Notes under the pieces: model-generated
Database searches by the model: none
What the model was told of the DNA's origin: nothing
What the model saw: the letters and a program-made list of their open reading frames with translations, nothing else
Source: DASUFF01 sp036274695
GTDB taxonomy: Bacteria > UBA10199 > JACPAL01 > GCA-016699445
Direction: 5' to 3'
Length of the DNA stretch: 47,103 bases
NCBI GenBank assembly: GCA_036274695.1
Contig: DASUFF010000047.1
Coordinates: 1 to 47,103, forward strand
Part shown: positions 1 through 10,454 of the stretch, piece after piece
How the letters are laid out: the number at the start of each line of letters is the position of its first letter
Position numbering within the stretch: the stretch's first letter is position 1
Position numbers and translations under genes: made by a program

Positions 1-1
1 C

Positions 2-3403
<3,402 letters not shown>

Positions 3404-3529
3404 CTTGTCCTCGACCGTGGACGATTGTGGAGTCGGACGAGCCCCTACGCGAGACCGAACAATCCGCAGGCGGCCAAGAGCCCGGTGTGAGCCTCCACAC
3501 TCCGTATACGTGGACGGAGAAGCAAACAG

Positions 3530-3568
3530 TTGCGTGCGGTGCATTGAAAGTGATACTTTTGTATCACT
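3530..3568 (+). promoter_or_regulatory. Toxin-antitoxin promoter and operator palindrome
   Basis: A perfect inverted repeat, AGTGATAC and GTATCACT separated by TTTT (3549-3568), ends exactly at the antitoxin start codon. A weak promoter TTGCGT (3530-3535), 16 bp, GATACT (3552-3557) would put the -10 box inside the left arm and the transcript start only a few bases before the ATG. No Shine-Dalgarno can be seen. Phd/YefM-type antitoxins repress their own operons by binding such palindromes, so this is very likely the autoregulatory operator. The promoter assignment is weaker than the palindrome. Confidence 0.75.
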
Positions 3569-3829
3569 ATGAAAACGGAGCTTGTCACCAATCTCAAACG
3601 CCAAGCCACGAGGATCATCGGGGACCTTGGCCGCAGTTCCTCTCCCGTCGTCATCACCGAACACGGGAGGAAGGCCGCCTACCTCCTCAGCGTCGCCGCG
3701 TTCGAAGGCCTCCAAAACCGCATGAGAATCTTGGAGGCCATCGCCCGCGGCGAAAAGGCGATCCAAGATAAACGCACGCTTTCTCATGATCAGGCCAGGC
3801 GGAAGATGAGGCGATGGCTCGCAAAATAA
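3569..3829 (+). CDS. Type II antitoxin, Phd/YefM family
   Basis: An 86-aa protein beginning MKTELVTNLKRQAT, with the later segment PVVITEHGRKAAYLLS. This is the typical N-terminal DNA-binding fold of Phd/YefM antitoxins, in which the TEHGxxxAYL-like strand is the signature. The charged C-terminus (from about residue 50) would wrap the toxin. The toxin gene overlaps its last 16 bases, so the two are translationally coupled. In this family the antitoxin neutralises the toxin and represses the operon, and the palindrome abutting the start codon (3549-3568) fits that. The start is fixed by family alignment although there is no Shine-Dalgarno, so the mRNA may be nearly leaderless. Confidence 0.9.
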   Translation: MKTELVTNLKRQATRIIGDLGRSSSPVVITEHGRKAAYLLSVAAFEGLQNRMRILEAIARGEKAIQDKRTLSHDQARRKMRRWLAK

Positions 3830-4119
3830 TCTGGACGGAACCCGCCCTGCAGGACTTGGACGCCATCGCGGATTACATCGCACTGGACAAACCGCTCGCG
3901 GCAAGGCTCCTGGTGCAAAAAGTTTTCAAACAAATATCACTTTTGGCCCGCTTCCCCCGGCTCGGGGGCGTGCCTCCGGAGCTGAAGGACCTTCCCTACC
4001 GTCAACTCATCATCCCGCCATGCCGGGCCTTTTATAGGGTTCAGAGAAAACGCGTCTTCATAGTCGCCGTGATCCGAGGCGAAAGGAAACTGAGTAAAGC
4101 TATCCTCAACCGCCATTGA
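3814..4119 (+). CDS. Type II toxin, RelE/ParE superfamily
   Basis: A 101-aa basic protein with the RelE/ParE layout: N-terminal WTEPALQDLDAIADYIA helix, a middle LLARFPRLGG segment, and C-terminal strands with YRVQRKRVFIVAVIRGERK. RelE members cut mRNA on the ribosome while ParE members poison gyrase; sequence alone does not decide. The IADYIA and FPRLG pattern is often seen in ParE-like members, so ParE is slightly favoured. It starts 16 bases before the antitoxin stop. Its stop lies 8 bases from the convergent lipoprotein gene. Length is normal, with no sign of decay. Confidence 0.88.
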   Translation: MARKIIWTEPALQDLDAIADYIALDKPLAARLLVQKVFKQISLLARFPRLGGVPPELKDLPYRQLIIPPCRAFYRVQRKRVFIVAVIRGERKLSKAILNRH

Positions 4120-4127
4120 CGGCATCC

Positions 4128-5228
4128 CTATTTCGGCTGGGAAGTCATGAGTTCGGGCTGGAAACAGGCGTCCAAGGTCCCGGGACCCTGTTCTTGGAGA
4201 CGAGCGGGCAGATTGTGGATGACCTTTTGTTCGGCGGTGTCGAAGATGAAAAAGCGGATCGAGGAAGGATCGCTCGTGACGATATTCGCATCCGCCCAAA
4301 GAAATTGGCCGATGTCCCAGGCTAGCAGCTTGAATGCGGCGTCCACGGTCTGAGTCGGTCCCTTTCCTCCCCCCTGACTGTAGGCAATGCGCAGGCGCCA
4401 GCTCTCTAAGATGGTCTCGTTTGCCGGACAATCAGGCGTCTGGCCGGGACAATGATTCGAGCCAATGCCGGTCACCTCGTTGAACCAGGACAACATTCCC
4501 CGGACGGTGACCTTCGTCTTCCCGCCGCTCATCCGACAGACGTTTTCCCGGGTCCCGAAAAACGTGAGCACAGGAGCCTTGCCCGAGGCGAGGACGCTGA
4601 TTTTGGGTTCCGGGCCTGCGGGGCACTGGGGCGCTTCATCGATTGCCGGATACGGAACCAGATCCAGCTCCGCTGGCGAGGCACGCTCCACGCAGGAATC
4701 CGCCGGACATTCGTTGGTCTCGCCGGGCGACCACAACCTTACTCGATCGAAGAAGAGGCGAACCGTGCTCCAATCGACCTCCCAGGGTTCGTCGGTGAAG
4801 TTCCCCTGATCGTCGAGCGCGATCGGGCGCCAGCGCCTCACGCTTTGCTCCTCGTAGACGACTTTGAGTTGGCGTTGGTAACAATGAGTGCATTCGCCGG
4901 TCGAGCCGTCCTTATATTTCTCCAAGACCTTACCTTTGAGCGTCAGGCGGAGCTTCCCCGTGGTCCCGTCGGCGCAATCGATGTTCATGGTTCCGGTCAC
5001 GAGAGCGACGAATTCAGGACCGCCCAATTCCGGACCCGGGGCCATTGTGCCGCTCGGCATGGAACCGCCCGGCCCGGGCTGATTCGCGGCGACGTCCACC
5101 GGCTTGATCTCCGACGGAGGGTTCGATTCCGCGCCCCCCGTGGCCGCCGTCGTCTGGTTAGCCCCGGGCAGGCAGGCAGGCAGTCCGGTCGCTATGAGGA
5201 GAAGAAGCGCTGGAAAAAGTTTTTTCAT
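4128..5228 (-). CDS. Lipoprotein, unknown family, CxxC type (paralogue of 5244-5987)
   Basis: A 366-aa Sec lipoprotein. A short basic start (MKK), hydrophobic core and lipobox GLPAC give lipidation at Cys19. A low-complexity linker follows containing ANQPGPGGSMPSGT, which is also present in the upstream neighbour. The folded part has a Cys, a beta-rich stretch and a C-T-H-C motif followed by RQLKVVYEE. The same Cys...CxxC(Q)...VxY/F arrangement occurs in the lipoproteins at 5244-5987 and 21278-21997. The C-terminal half is longer than in those and carries further Cys residues, probably disulfides. It is second in a two-gene operon (15-base gap). No known domain was recognised; cell-surface or periplasmic location is the only safe inference. 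Confidence 0.82.
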   Translation of the reverse strand: MKKLFPALLLLIATGLPACLPGANQTTAATGGAESNPPSEIKPVDVAANQPGPGGSMPSGTMAPGPELGGPEFVALVTGTMNIDCADGTTGKLRLTLKGKVLEKYKDGSTGECTHCYQRQLKVVYEEQSVRRWRPIALDDQGNFTDEPWEVDWSTVRLFFDRVRLWSPGETNECPADSCVERASPAELDLVPYPAIDEAPQCPAGPEPKISVLASGKAPVLTFFGTRENVCRMSGGKTKVTVRGMLSWFNEVTGIGSNHCPGQTPDCPANETILESWRLRIAYSQGGGKGPTQTVDAAFKLLAWDIGQFLWADANIVTSDPSSIRFFIFDTAEQKVIHNLPARLQEQGPGTLDACFQPELMTSQPK

Positions 5229-5243
5229 TCTTCGCGGAATATC

Positions 5244-5987
5244 TTAGCGCTGCGGAGACAGCTTATGCATCTCAACCGGCGGGCTTACCGGGGCCATAGG
5301 CCTGGTGGTGATTCCCTTCATCAGTATGTTCGTGGGACAGAAAGCCGGGGCACCATCGACGGCATAGGGTTGAAAATCGGATACGTCGACCCAAGAGCTT
5401 GGATTGGTCTTTGTCGATGTGAGATCGGTGTCAGCGACGACCGGCAGGAGGCTTAGATGGAGGCTGAACTGTTTGGGGTCGTCGATGTCGATAACGAACC
5501 GGAAATGGGGGGCATCGTCCAAGGTCAAGGCCTCGGAGGCTTCGGCCCCCTGATACCGGTAATTGATGCCAAGACCCTTTCCTTGGCAGCGTTCGGTGCA
5601 TTCCGTGGACTCGGAGTCAAACTGCCCTGCCCCTTCTTGCCGGAAGAGCCTCCCCCAAATCATGGCCCGTGAGGGATTGTCCTCGAAACGGCAGTACGAA
5701 CCTTCCGCCCTGAAAGCGAAATTGACGGGAATCAGCGGATGCGGCGCGAGCGTGCCGCTGGGCATCGAACCCCCCGGACCCGGCTGGTTGGCGGTCTCGT
5801 CCGTAACCGTAGTGTCCGCCCCGGAATCCTTGGCGAGATCCGAATCACCGGGCATCTCCGAGGACGGGCCTAATTCCGAGCCTCCCGTGGGGGCCGCCTG
5901 ATGGGTCGCCTGGGGCAGACACCCCCCCAAGGACAGACCTGTCAATAATATCAAGGCATTAGAAAGGCGCCCCATTAAGGAAAGCAT
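5244..5987 (-). CDS. Lipoprotein, unknown family (paralogue of 4128-5228)
   Basis: A 247-aa lipoprotein with lipobox SLGGC (Cys23 from the first Met). Residues after the Cys form a disordered acidic linker ending in ANQPGPGGSMPSGT, identical in protein but not in DNA to the linker of the next gene, so the segment is under selection. The core has a Cys, a beta segment, then CTERCQGKGLGINYRY, matching the CxxC region of the two related lipoproteins. It lacks the long C-terminal extension of 4128-5228. Met1 and Met5 are both possible starts and neither has a clear Shine-Dalgarno. An 11-base string, AAACTGGCGTT, upstream (about 6009-6020) also lies upstream of the third family member at 21997. 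Function unknown. Confidence 0.8.
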   Translation of the reverse strand: MLSLMGRLSNALILLTGLSLGGCLPQATHQAAPTGGSELGPSSEMPGDSDLAKDSGADTTVTDETANQPGPGGSMPSGTLAPHPLIPVNFAFRAEGSYCRFEDNPSRAMIWGRLFRQEGAGQFDSESTECTERCQGKGLGINYRYQGAEASEALTLDDAPHFRFVIDIDDPKQFSLHLSLLPVVADTDLTSTKTNPSSWVDVSDFQPYAVDGAPAFCPTNILMKGITTRPMAPVSPPVEMHKLSPQR

Positions 5988-6135
5988 ACCAGAATATCGT
6001 CACGGAGGTGAACGCCAGTTTCGGGGAAAAAGAGGCCTTCCTCCACGGGCGTGGACGATACTTCCGGGCCCGCGTCAATTTTTCGAATCTTACGGCGTCC
6101 CGTTTCGATACGAGACGTCATCCAGGAGAGGTCCC

Positions 6136-7212
6136 ATGTCACCCATTGTCGGCCTGCAACCCTTCATCATGTCCATGCAAAGCCCGCGAGTGCAACCCGT
6201 CGCGCAGATTTCGGTATCCGAGGTCATGCAGGCGATCCGCGTCTCGAGCAACCACACAGTCATCATCGATATGCTGCATCTGAATGCCGAACCGTCTCCC
6301 GTGGCCCTTTCCTGGCTGCAAGGCATCGCGCAGACGCGCGGCTTCGCGATCCACCTCCTCCGGAAGGGAAACGAGGAAGTCTTCACCCCAAAGGCGCTTC
6401 CCCTGCCGGAGATCGAAATCCCGCAGACCCTGGCGCGCGCGTTCCTGTCCGACCTCGTCTCCATTCAGGACAGCGACCCCTCGGGAAAAGCGATCGTCGA
6501 AACCTACGGCCAGACGGCCATCGAAGCGCTTTTCTTCCTGGCGAACCGGTTTTCGGAGTCCCTTCCTCTGCTCCCCGCGGACGAACCCGTTCCCACCGAT
6601 CTGATGCGCCCCCTCCTGGAAAATATTTTCACGCTGTTGCAGTACGACCCGATGGGAAAGAGAGTCGCGGAGACTTATCAGAAAAGGTGCGTCGAGCCGC
6701 TGTTCTTCCTGATGGATCGACTTCCCGAGGCCCTCGTTCCCGCCCTCCATGCCTTGGGGCGCATCGGAGAACCGCGGGCCGTCGACAAAATCGTCTCCTT
6801 TCTCCGGCATGAGGCTCCGTCGGTGCGGGAGGCCGCCGTCAGGGCCTTGCATCCTCCGCGCTCCCCCGGCCCGCTCGAAGACCTGTGGAGAATCGCCTTC
6901 GACGGCGCCGAAGACTCCCGGGTCCGACGAGAGGCGGCGGTCTCTCTCGGACTTCTGGGCGATCGGGGAAAAATACCGGGCCTGCTGGCCCTGCTCGATA
7001 ACGAGGAAATGCTGGACCGGCTCGCCGCCGTCCGTGCGCTCGGCTGGTACGCGGTCCCCGTCTCCCGTTCGAGAGGAGACGAGAGGGAACGCTGGGCGTC
7101 CCTGCTGCGGGAGTCCGTCGTTCCGGCCCTGGAAGAGCGGACCAAGGACCCCTCCCACATGGTTTCGACCCAGGCGCGATGGTCTTTGCGGAAATTGACG
7201 GAGGCTCTTTAA
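6136..7212 (+). CDS. HEAT-repeat protein with an internal duplicated module
   Basis: A 358-aa protein preceded by AGGAGAGG four bases from the ATG. No signal peptide is evident, so it is probably cytoplasmic. Residues about 110-150 and 155-200 are two copies of one module (DSDPSGKAIVETYG... EALFFLANRF and QYDPMGKRVAETYQ... EPLFFLMDRL). After these come HEAT-like repeats (ALHALGRIGEPRAVDKIVSF, AAVSLGLLGDRGKIPGLLAL, AAVRALGW), the usual helical-pair scaffold for protein binding. The first 100 residues match nothing I recognise. It is transcribed away from the lipoproteins, with 148 bases between, and is convergent with ispG (3-base gap). A binding or scaffold role is inferred from the repeats only. 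Confidence 0.78.
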   Translation: MSPIVGLQPFIMSMQSPRVQPVAQISVSEVMQAIRVSSNHTVIIDMLHLNAEPSPVALSWLQGIAQTRGFAIHLLRKGNEEVFTPKALPLPEIEIPQTLARAFLSDLVSIQDSDPSGKAIVETYGQTAIEALFFLANRFSESLPLLPADEPVPTDLMRPLLENIFTLLQYDPMGKRVAETYQKRCVEPLFFLMDRLPEALVPALHALGRIGEPRAVDKIVSFLRHEAPSVREAAVRALHPPRSPGPLEDLWRIAFDGAEDSRVRREAAVSLGLLGDRGKIPGLLALLDNEEMLDRLAAVRALGWYAVPVSRSRGDERERWASLLRESVVPALEERTKDPSHMVSTQARWSLRKLTEAL

Positions 7213-7215
7213 AGG

Positions 7216-8352
7216 TTACGGGGCCGTCTTTTGAGCGATCAGCTTGTCGAGTTCGGACTTCAGTCGGGGCAGGATCTCTTCGTAGGAATACTTGCCGAGT
7301 TCTTCTTCCTTCTTCTTCAGGTTCACGAAGGTCGGCGCGCACCAGAGGCCTAAGTCCGCGTCATCCGTCTCGCCGGGGCCGTTCACGCGGCACCCCATGA
7401 CGGCGATGGTCACCTGATGCTCCTTGGCGTACTGGGCCATCTCCTTCACCTGCATGGCGAGCTCCACGAATTTTTCGTTCTCGACGCGCGAGCAGGACGG
7501 GCAAGAAATGATGTTCAGCTTCTTTTCGCCGAAATCCGGCACCGAACGGAAGCGGCCTTCTTCGATGTCATGCAGGATCGCCCGCCCCACGCGGATCTCC
7601 TCGCCCTTGTCGTCGAAGGGAACGGTGAGCGAGACGCGGAGGGTGTCGCCGATGCCGCGGGAGACCAGCTGCTCGAAGGCGATGCGGGTCTTGATGACGC
7701 CCTCGGGGGGCAGCCCGGCTTCGGTGACGCCCAGATGCAGCGGAACGTCGGGGCGCATCTCGTGGAAGCGACGGTTGACGTCGATCACCTTCTTCGGGTC
7801 GGAGTCCTTGAGCGAAACGAGGTAGTTCGTAAAACCCAATTTATCTAGGATCTCGCAGTGCTCGGCGGCCGAATGGACGAGGGCTTCTTCGTCGTTGTCG
7901 CCGAACTTCTCGATCCATTCGGGATCGATCGACCCGCAGTTCACGCCCACGCGCAGCGCGCAGCCGTATTTGGACGCCTGCTCCGCGATCCAAGCCACCT
8001 TGTCCTTTTTGGATTTCTGCTTCTCGTGATGATGCAGGTGGCCGGGGTTGTAGCGGATCTTTTGGACGATGGGCGCGAGGCTCGAAGCCAGGCGGTAGCT
8101 CTCCTGGAGGTCGACGACGAGCGGCTTGTCGGTTTGGTCGCGCAGATGGCGGAGTGCCTCGACGTCCTTGTCGGAGTCGACCGCGATGCGGATCAGATCG
8201 GCGCCGGCCTTTTCCAGAATGCGGATCTGACGGAGCGTCCCTTCCAGATCCTGGGTCCGGGTGGCCGCCATGCTCTGCACGGCAATGGGGTTGTTTCCGC
8301 CGATCTTGACGCGGCCGACGGTGATTTCGCGGGTGTTTCTTTGAGGTAGCAT
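7216..8352 (-). CDS. ispG: 4-hydroxy-3-methylbut-2-enyl-diphosphate synthase
   Basis: A 378-aa protein with the IspG/GcpE signature: TIM-barrel start (VGRVKIGGNNPIAVQSM), RIRYNPGH-like segment (QKIRYNPGHLHHH), and the [4Fe-4S] cysteines in CPSC and in GCRVNGPGE near the C-terminus. It reductively converts the cyclic diphosphate MEcPP to HMBPP, the penultimate MEP-pathway step, in the cytoplasm. Length is that of the short bacterial form. It lies 44 bases downstream of the accessory gene 8397-8765 on the same strand, with no visible terminator between, so read-through from the sigma54 operon is possible. No strong Shine-Dalgarno precedes the ATG at 8352. Confidence 0.95.
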   Translation of the reverse strand: MLPQRNTREITVGRVKIGGNNPIAVQSMAATRTQDLEGTLRQIRILEKAGADLIRIAVDSDKDVEALRHLRDQTDKPLVVDLQESYRLASSLAPIVQKIRYNPGHLHHHEKQKSKKDKVAWIAEQASKYGCALRVGVNCGSIDPEWIEKFGDNDEEALVHSAAEHCEILDKLGFTNYLVSLKDSDPKKVIDVNRRFHEMRPDVPLHLGVTEAGLPPEGVIKTRIAFEQLVSRGIGDTLRVSLTVPFDDKGEEIRVGRAILHDIEEGRFRSVPDFGEKKLNIISCPSCSRVENEKFVELAMQVKEMAQYAKEHQVTIAVMGCRVNGPGETDDADLGLWCAPTFVNLKKKEEELGKYSYEEILPRLKSELDKLIAQKTAP

Positions 8353-8396
8353 GGCCGGCGAAAGTAGCTTTAAGGACGCGGGGCGTCAAGGGACGC

Positions 8397-8765
8397 CTAG
8401 GGCGGCGGACCGACCTCGCGCAAGGCCCCCGATCCGACCTCCTCGAACGAGCATTCGCCGCGTCCGAAACCGGCTTCGAGGCATGAGGCGAAACGATTCA
8501 CTCCCGCAAAGCCCGCCTTGGATTGGGCTGGGGAAAATCGCGCTTGGAACTCCCTCGCCAGGGTCGTGTAATCGCCCCAGGTGAACTTTCGGTCCTGCGA
8601 AGAAGGCGAATAGACCACCTCGTCGGCAATATGACTGAGAAGCGCGGCCGCCTGCGACTCGTTTTGAACCTCGTCGTCGCCCAACTCCTCCCGGCCGGCC
8701 GATTTCAGTTTGGCCAGCGCGGCCGCGACCTGCGGATCCTTGATTTCTTGTCCGGCGATTTTCAT
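8397..8765 (-). CDS. Small unknown protein, MKIAG family (paralogue of 9146-9871)
   Basis: A 122-aa protein. The start at 8765 is chosen over longer frames because it has a Shine-Dalgarno (CGGAG, six bases away) and its first residues, MKIAGQEIKDP...ALAKLKSAGREEL, align with the neighbour at 9871. The two share a central block FTWGDYTTLAREFQARF / LTREEFGALAREFQIRF that resembles a degenerate EF-hand (an acidic residue followed by hydrophobic-Thr and an acidic end). No signal peptide. It is last in the run 10321-9871-9124-8765, with gaps of 17-21 bases, behind one sigma54 promoter. No known family is recognised; the shared N-terminus could be an export or docking signal, but this is speculation. 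Confidence 0.75.
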   Translation of the reverse strand: MKIAGQEIKDPQVAAALAKLKSAGREELGDDEVQNESQAAALLSHIADEVVYSPSSQDRKFTWGDYTTLAREFQARFSPAQSKAGFAGVNRFASCLEAGFGRGECSFEEVGSGALREVGPPP

Positions 8766-8782
8766 ATTTTTCTCCGTTTTTT

Positions 8783-9124
8783 TCAGAGGTCCAGAATCAC
8801 GCGCGCGTCCACTAAGAAGCCCACCACGGTGCCTTGAAAAAAGCGCGCGACGGCGGTCCGGTTGTTCGCCCGCATCGAGGCGTCGCGAATTTCGGAATCC
8901 AGGGCCTGATCGCGCCGGGTCCGCGCCTCGGCGACGTAGACGTCTTTCGGTTGGTTGGTATCCGCGTGTCCGCAACCGATGCCCACGGAGGCGTCCAGAG
9001 CCTCTTCGCGGACCGAGGGATCGACGTTCGGATACCGTTCCGCGAGCTTCTCGAGAACGCCGTCGTTTTCCTTCGACAGCTCTTTTCGGCATTCGACTTT
9101 CAAAGACAGATTCGGGACCGGCAT
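8783..9124 (-). CDS. Small unknown protein in sigma54 operon
   Basis: A 113-aa protein with a good Shine-Dalgarno (AAGGAAG, six bases before the ATG). It begins MPVPNLSLKVECRKEL, has a charged middle with two Cys residues (one in GIGCGH), and ends in a hydrophobic stretch (FFQGTVVGFLVDARVILDL). The C-terminus could pack into a partner or a membrane, but it is too short and contains a charge, so a true membrane anchor is doubtful. No family is recognised. It sits between the two MKIAG paralogues with gaps of 17 and 21 bases, which argues for cotranscription and a shared task. Confidence 0.72.
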   Translation of the reverse strand: MPVPNLSLKVECRKELSKENDGVLEKLAERYPNVDPSVREEALDASVGIGCGHADTNQPKDVYVAEARTRRDQALDSEIRDASMRANNRTAVARFFQGTVVGFLVDARVILDL

Positions 9125-9145
9125 AAAATACTTCCTTTCTAAGAA

Positions 9146-9871
9146 TTATTCCGAGTGCGCCGTAAAATCCTTGTGTCTGGCCGCTTTCAACGGATCTCCG
9201 ATCTCGGGACTGTAATGGCGATCGAAGAGGTTGGGCCCCTCCGGCGTGAACGTCCGAATATTCCGGACGGCGTTCCTGATGTCTTTCAATGAATCGGATG
9301 CATCGAAGTCCTTCAACTCCTTAGCCGACATTTTCCCGAGGAGCGCCAAGAGCCGATCGGCCGCCTCGTTGGCAAGTCGTATGCGATCCTTCGTGCTTCC
9401 AATATTGCCGATGTCCAAGCCCGAAGGGGGCAACCGCACTCCTCCCATGACGTACATAATGGCTCTGGCGAGATCGCGCGGGGAGGCCTTCTCGATTTGA
9501 TGCTCGACCGTCCGCAACCATTCTTCCTGAGACCGAGGCGGCGCCGCGCTTTTGAGCGGCGAGGCCGCGAAAAACCGGCTCAACCCCGCGAAGGTCGGGC
9601 CGTGTTTTGCGGCCGGGAAGCGGATTTGGAATTCGCGAGCGAGCGCCCCGAATTCCTCGCGAGTCAACTTCTGATCCGTCCCCAACGAGGCATTGAGCGA
9701 TTGAAAGTCGCGCTCGTTGACGATCCCGTCCTTGATCACGTTCAACAACCGATTCGCCTCGTCAGCGGTGCCGACGTCATCGTCGCTTAGGACCTCTCGG
9801 CCCGCCCTTTTCAGTTTCTCCAGAGCCTCCTCGGCGAGAGGGTCCTCGACGTTCTTTCCCGCAATTTTCAT
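9146..9871 (-). CDS. Unknown protein, MKIAG family, with EF-hand-like block
   Basis: A 241-aa protein preceded by AGAGGGAG. Residues 1-110 align along their length with the 122-aa neighbour at 8397-8765 (MKIAGKNVEDP...KLKRAGREVLSDDDV; LTREEFGALAREFQIRF; FAGLSRFF). The GTDQKLTREEF part looks like a weakened EF-hand loop. A second half, absent from the paralogue, is helical and charged, with EEWLRTVEHQIEKASPRDLARAI and DIGNIGSTKDRIRLANEAADRLL. No signal peptide or membrane helix. It is second in the operon that begins at 10321. Function unknown; calcium binding is only a possibility because the loops miss several usual ligands. Confidence 0.78.
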   Translation of the reverse strand: MKIAGKNVEDPLAEEALEKLKRAGREVLSDDDVGTADEANRLLNVIKDGIVNERDFQSLNASLGTDQKLTREEFGALAREFQIRFPAAKHGPTFAGLSRFFAASPLKSAAPPRSQEEWLRTVEHQIEKASPRDLARAIMYVMGGVRLPPSGLDIGNIGSTKDRIRLANEAADRLLALLGKMSAKELKDFDASDSLKDIRNAVRNIRTFTPEGPNLFDRHYSPEIGDPLKAARHKDFTAHSE

Positions 9872-9892
9872 GCTGATCTCCCTCTGTTTTTT

Positions 9893-10321
9893 CTAGCGGT
9901 CGTCGGAGCCCCCAAAATCGGGCTCGGGGATGCTGGAGGCCGTGCTGTGCGTGCTTTGAATCTTGTGCAGCTTGTTCCGCGCCTCGGCCATCTTCTCCAC
10001 GTGACGGTTCTCCTCCGCCGTCATGCGCTGGACGTAGTCCAGCTTCGACATCTGCAACTTCGTGTCCAGCTTCTCCAGCCCGAGCTCCAGGGTCGCCGCG
10101 CGCTGCAACTCGCGGTCCACCGCCCCCTGCTGAAGGGCGAACATCTGCGCGTTGATCTGCTGCAGGGCGATCGCCTTGTTGTTGTCGGAGAGGTACATCA
10201 TCATCGCCGCGTCGTTGGAGCCGTCGTCGGAGGCCGTCCCGCCTCCCGACGTGAACTCGTCGCCCGCGAGGCCGCCGGCGATATCGGCGGTGGTTGAAAT
10301 CGGATCGAAGGGATTAAACAT
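9893..10321 (-). CDS. Small helical/coiled-coil protein, first gene of a sigma54 operon
   Basis: A 142-aa protein. Residues 1-40 are Gly/Ser/Asp rich and probably disordered. Residues about 45-130 form one long amphipathic helix or coiled coil (ALQQINAQMFALQQG, LQRAATLELGLEKLDTKL, RMTAEENRHVEKMAEAR). The layout, a flexible head and a long coil, resembles small secreted structural or translocator proteins of needle-type systems, but no motif proves this. The start codon lies only about 2 bases after the transcript start predicted from the sigma54 promoter at 10334-10349, and no Shine-Dalgarno or better start is seen. It is followed at short gaps by 9146-9871, 8783-9124 and 8397-8765. Confidence 0.75.
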   Translation of the reverse strand: MFNPFDPISTTADIAGGLAGDEFTSGGGTASDDGSNDAAMMMYLSDNNKAIALQQINAQMFALQQGAVDRELQRAATLELGLEKLDTKLQMSKLDYVQRMTAEENRHVEKMAEARNKLHKIQSTHSTASSIPEPDFGGSDDR

Positions 10322-10333
10322 ACAGGTCTAATG

Positions 10334-10349
10334 AGCAAGGTTGATGCCA
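10334..10349 (-). promoter_or_regulatory. Sigma54 (-24/-12) promoter for the 10321 operon
   Basis: On the minus strand the sequence is TGGCATCAACCTTGCT: TGGCAT, five bases, TTGCT, with invariant GG and GC ten bases apart. The predicted start of transcription is about 10323, giving an almost leaderless mRNA. An upstream TTTGTACAAA palindrome is centred about 98 bp upstream. Confidence 0.87.
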
Positions 10350-10368
10350 AGCTCTCCACTTTTATTAG

Positions 10369-10389
10369 TTAGTAATTTCAATGAGTTAC
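10369..10389. promoter_or_regulatory. IHF-like element between enhancer and sigma54 promoter
   Basis: The stretch TTTCAATGAGTTA (plus strand) fits the enterobacterial IHF consensus WATCAANNNNTTR with one mismatch. It lies in AT-rich DNA about midway between the enhancer-like palindrome and the -24/-12 promoter, where IHF normally bends DNA at such promoters. A related block sits at the same distance (44-45 bp from the -12 C) at 11902-11922. Binding is inference. Confidence 0.45.
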
Positions 10390-10415
10390 CAAATACTATT
10401 TTTGTTAAATGAGTA

Positions 10416-10431
10416 TTTTGTACAAATTGCA
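10416..10431. promoter_or_regulatory. Candidate activator-binding site (enhancer) A
   Basis: TTTTGTACAAATTGCA on the plus strand contains the perfect 10-bp palindrome TTTGTACAAA (10417-10426). Related sites occur at 11950-11965, 21110-21125 and 22904-22917, each upstream of a sigma54 promoter at similar spacing. It is the probable target of the Fis-type helix-turn-helix of the nearby activator(s). Confidence 0.7.
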
Positions 10432-10454
10432 TGTGAGGCCTTCCTACGAAGTTC

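Noticed and set aside
4452..5456. 334-codon open frame on the plus strand opposite the lipoprotein operon
   Set aside because: It spans the gap between two real genes with good lipoprotein signals; composition is antisense-like.
6005..6022. AAACTGGCGTT as a sigma54 promoter upstream of 5987
   Set aside because: There is a GG but no GC ten bases downstream in either copy, so the -12 box is missing.
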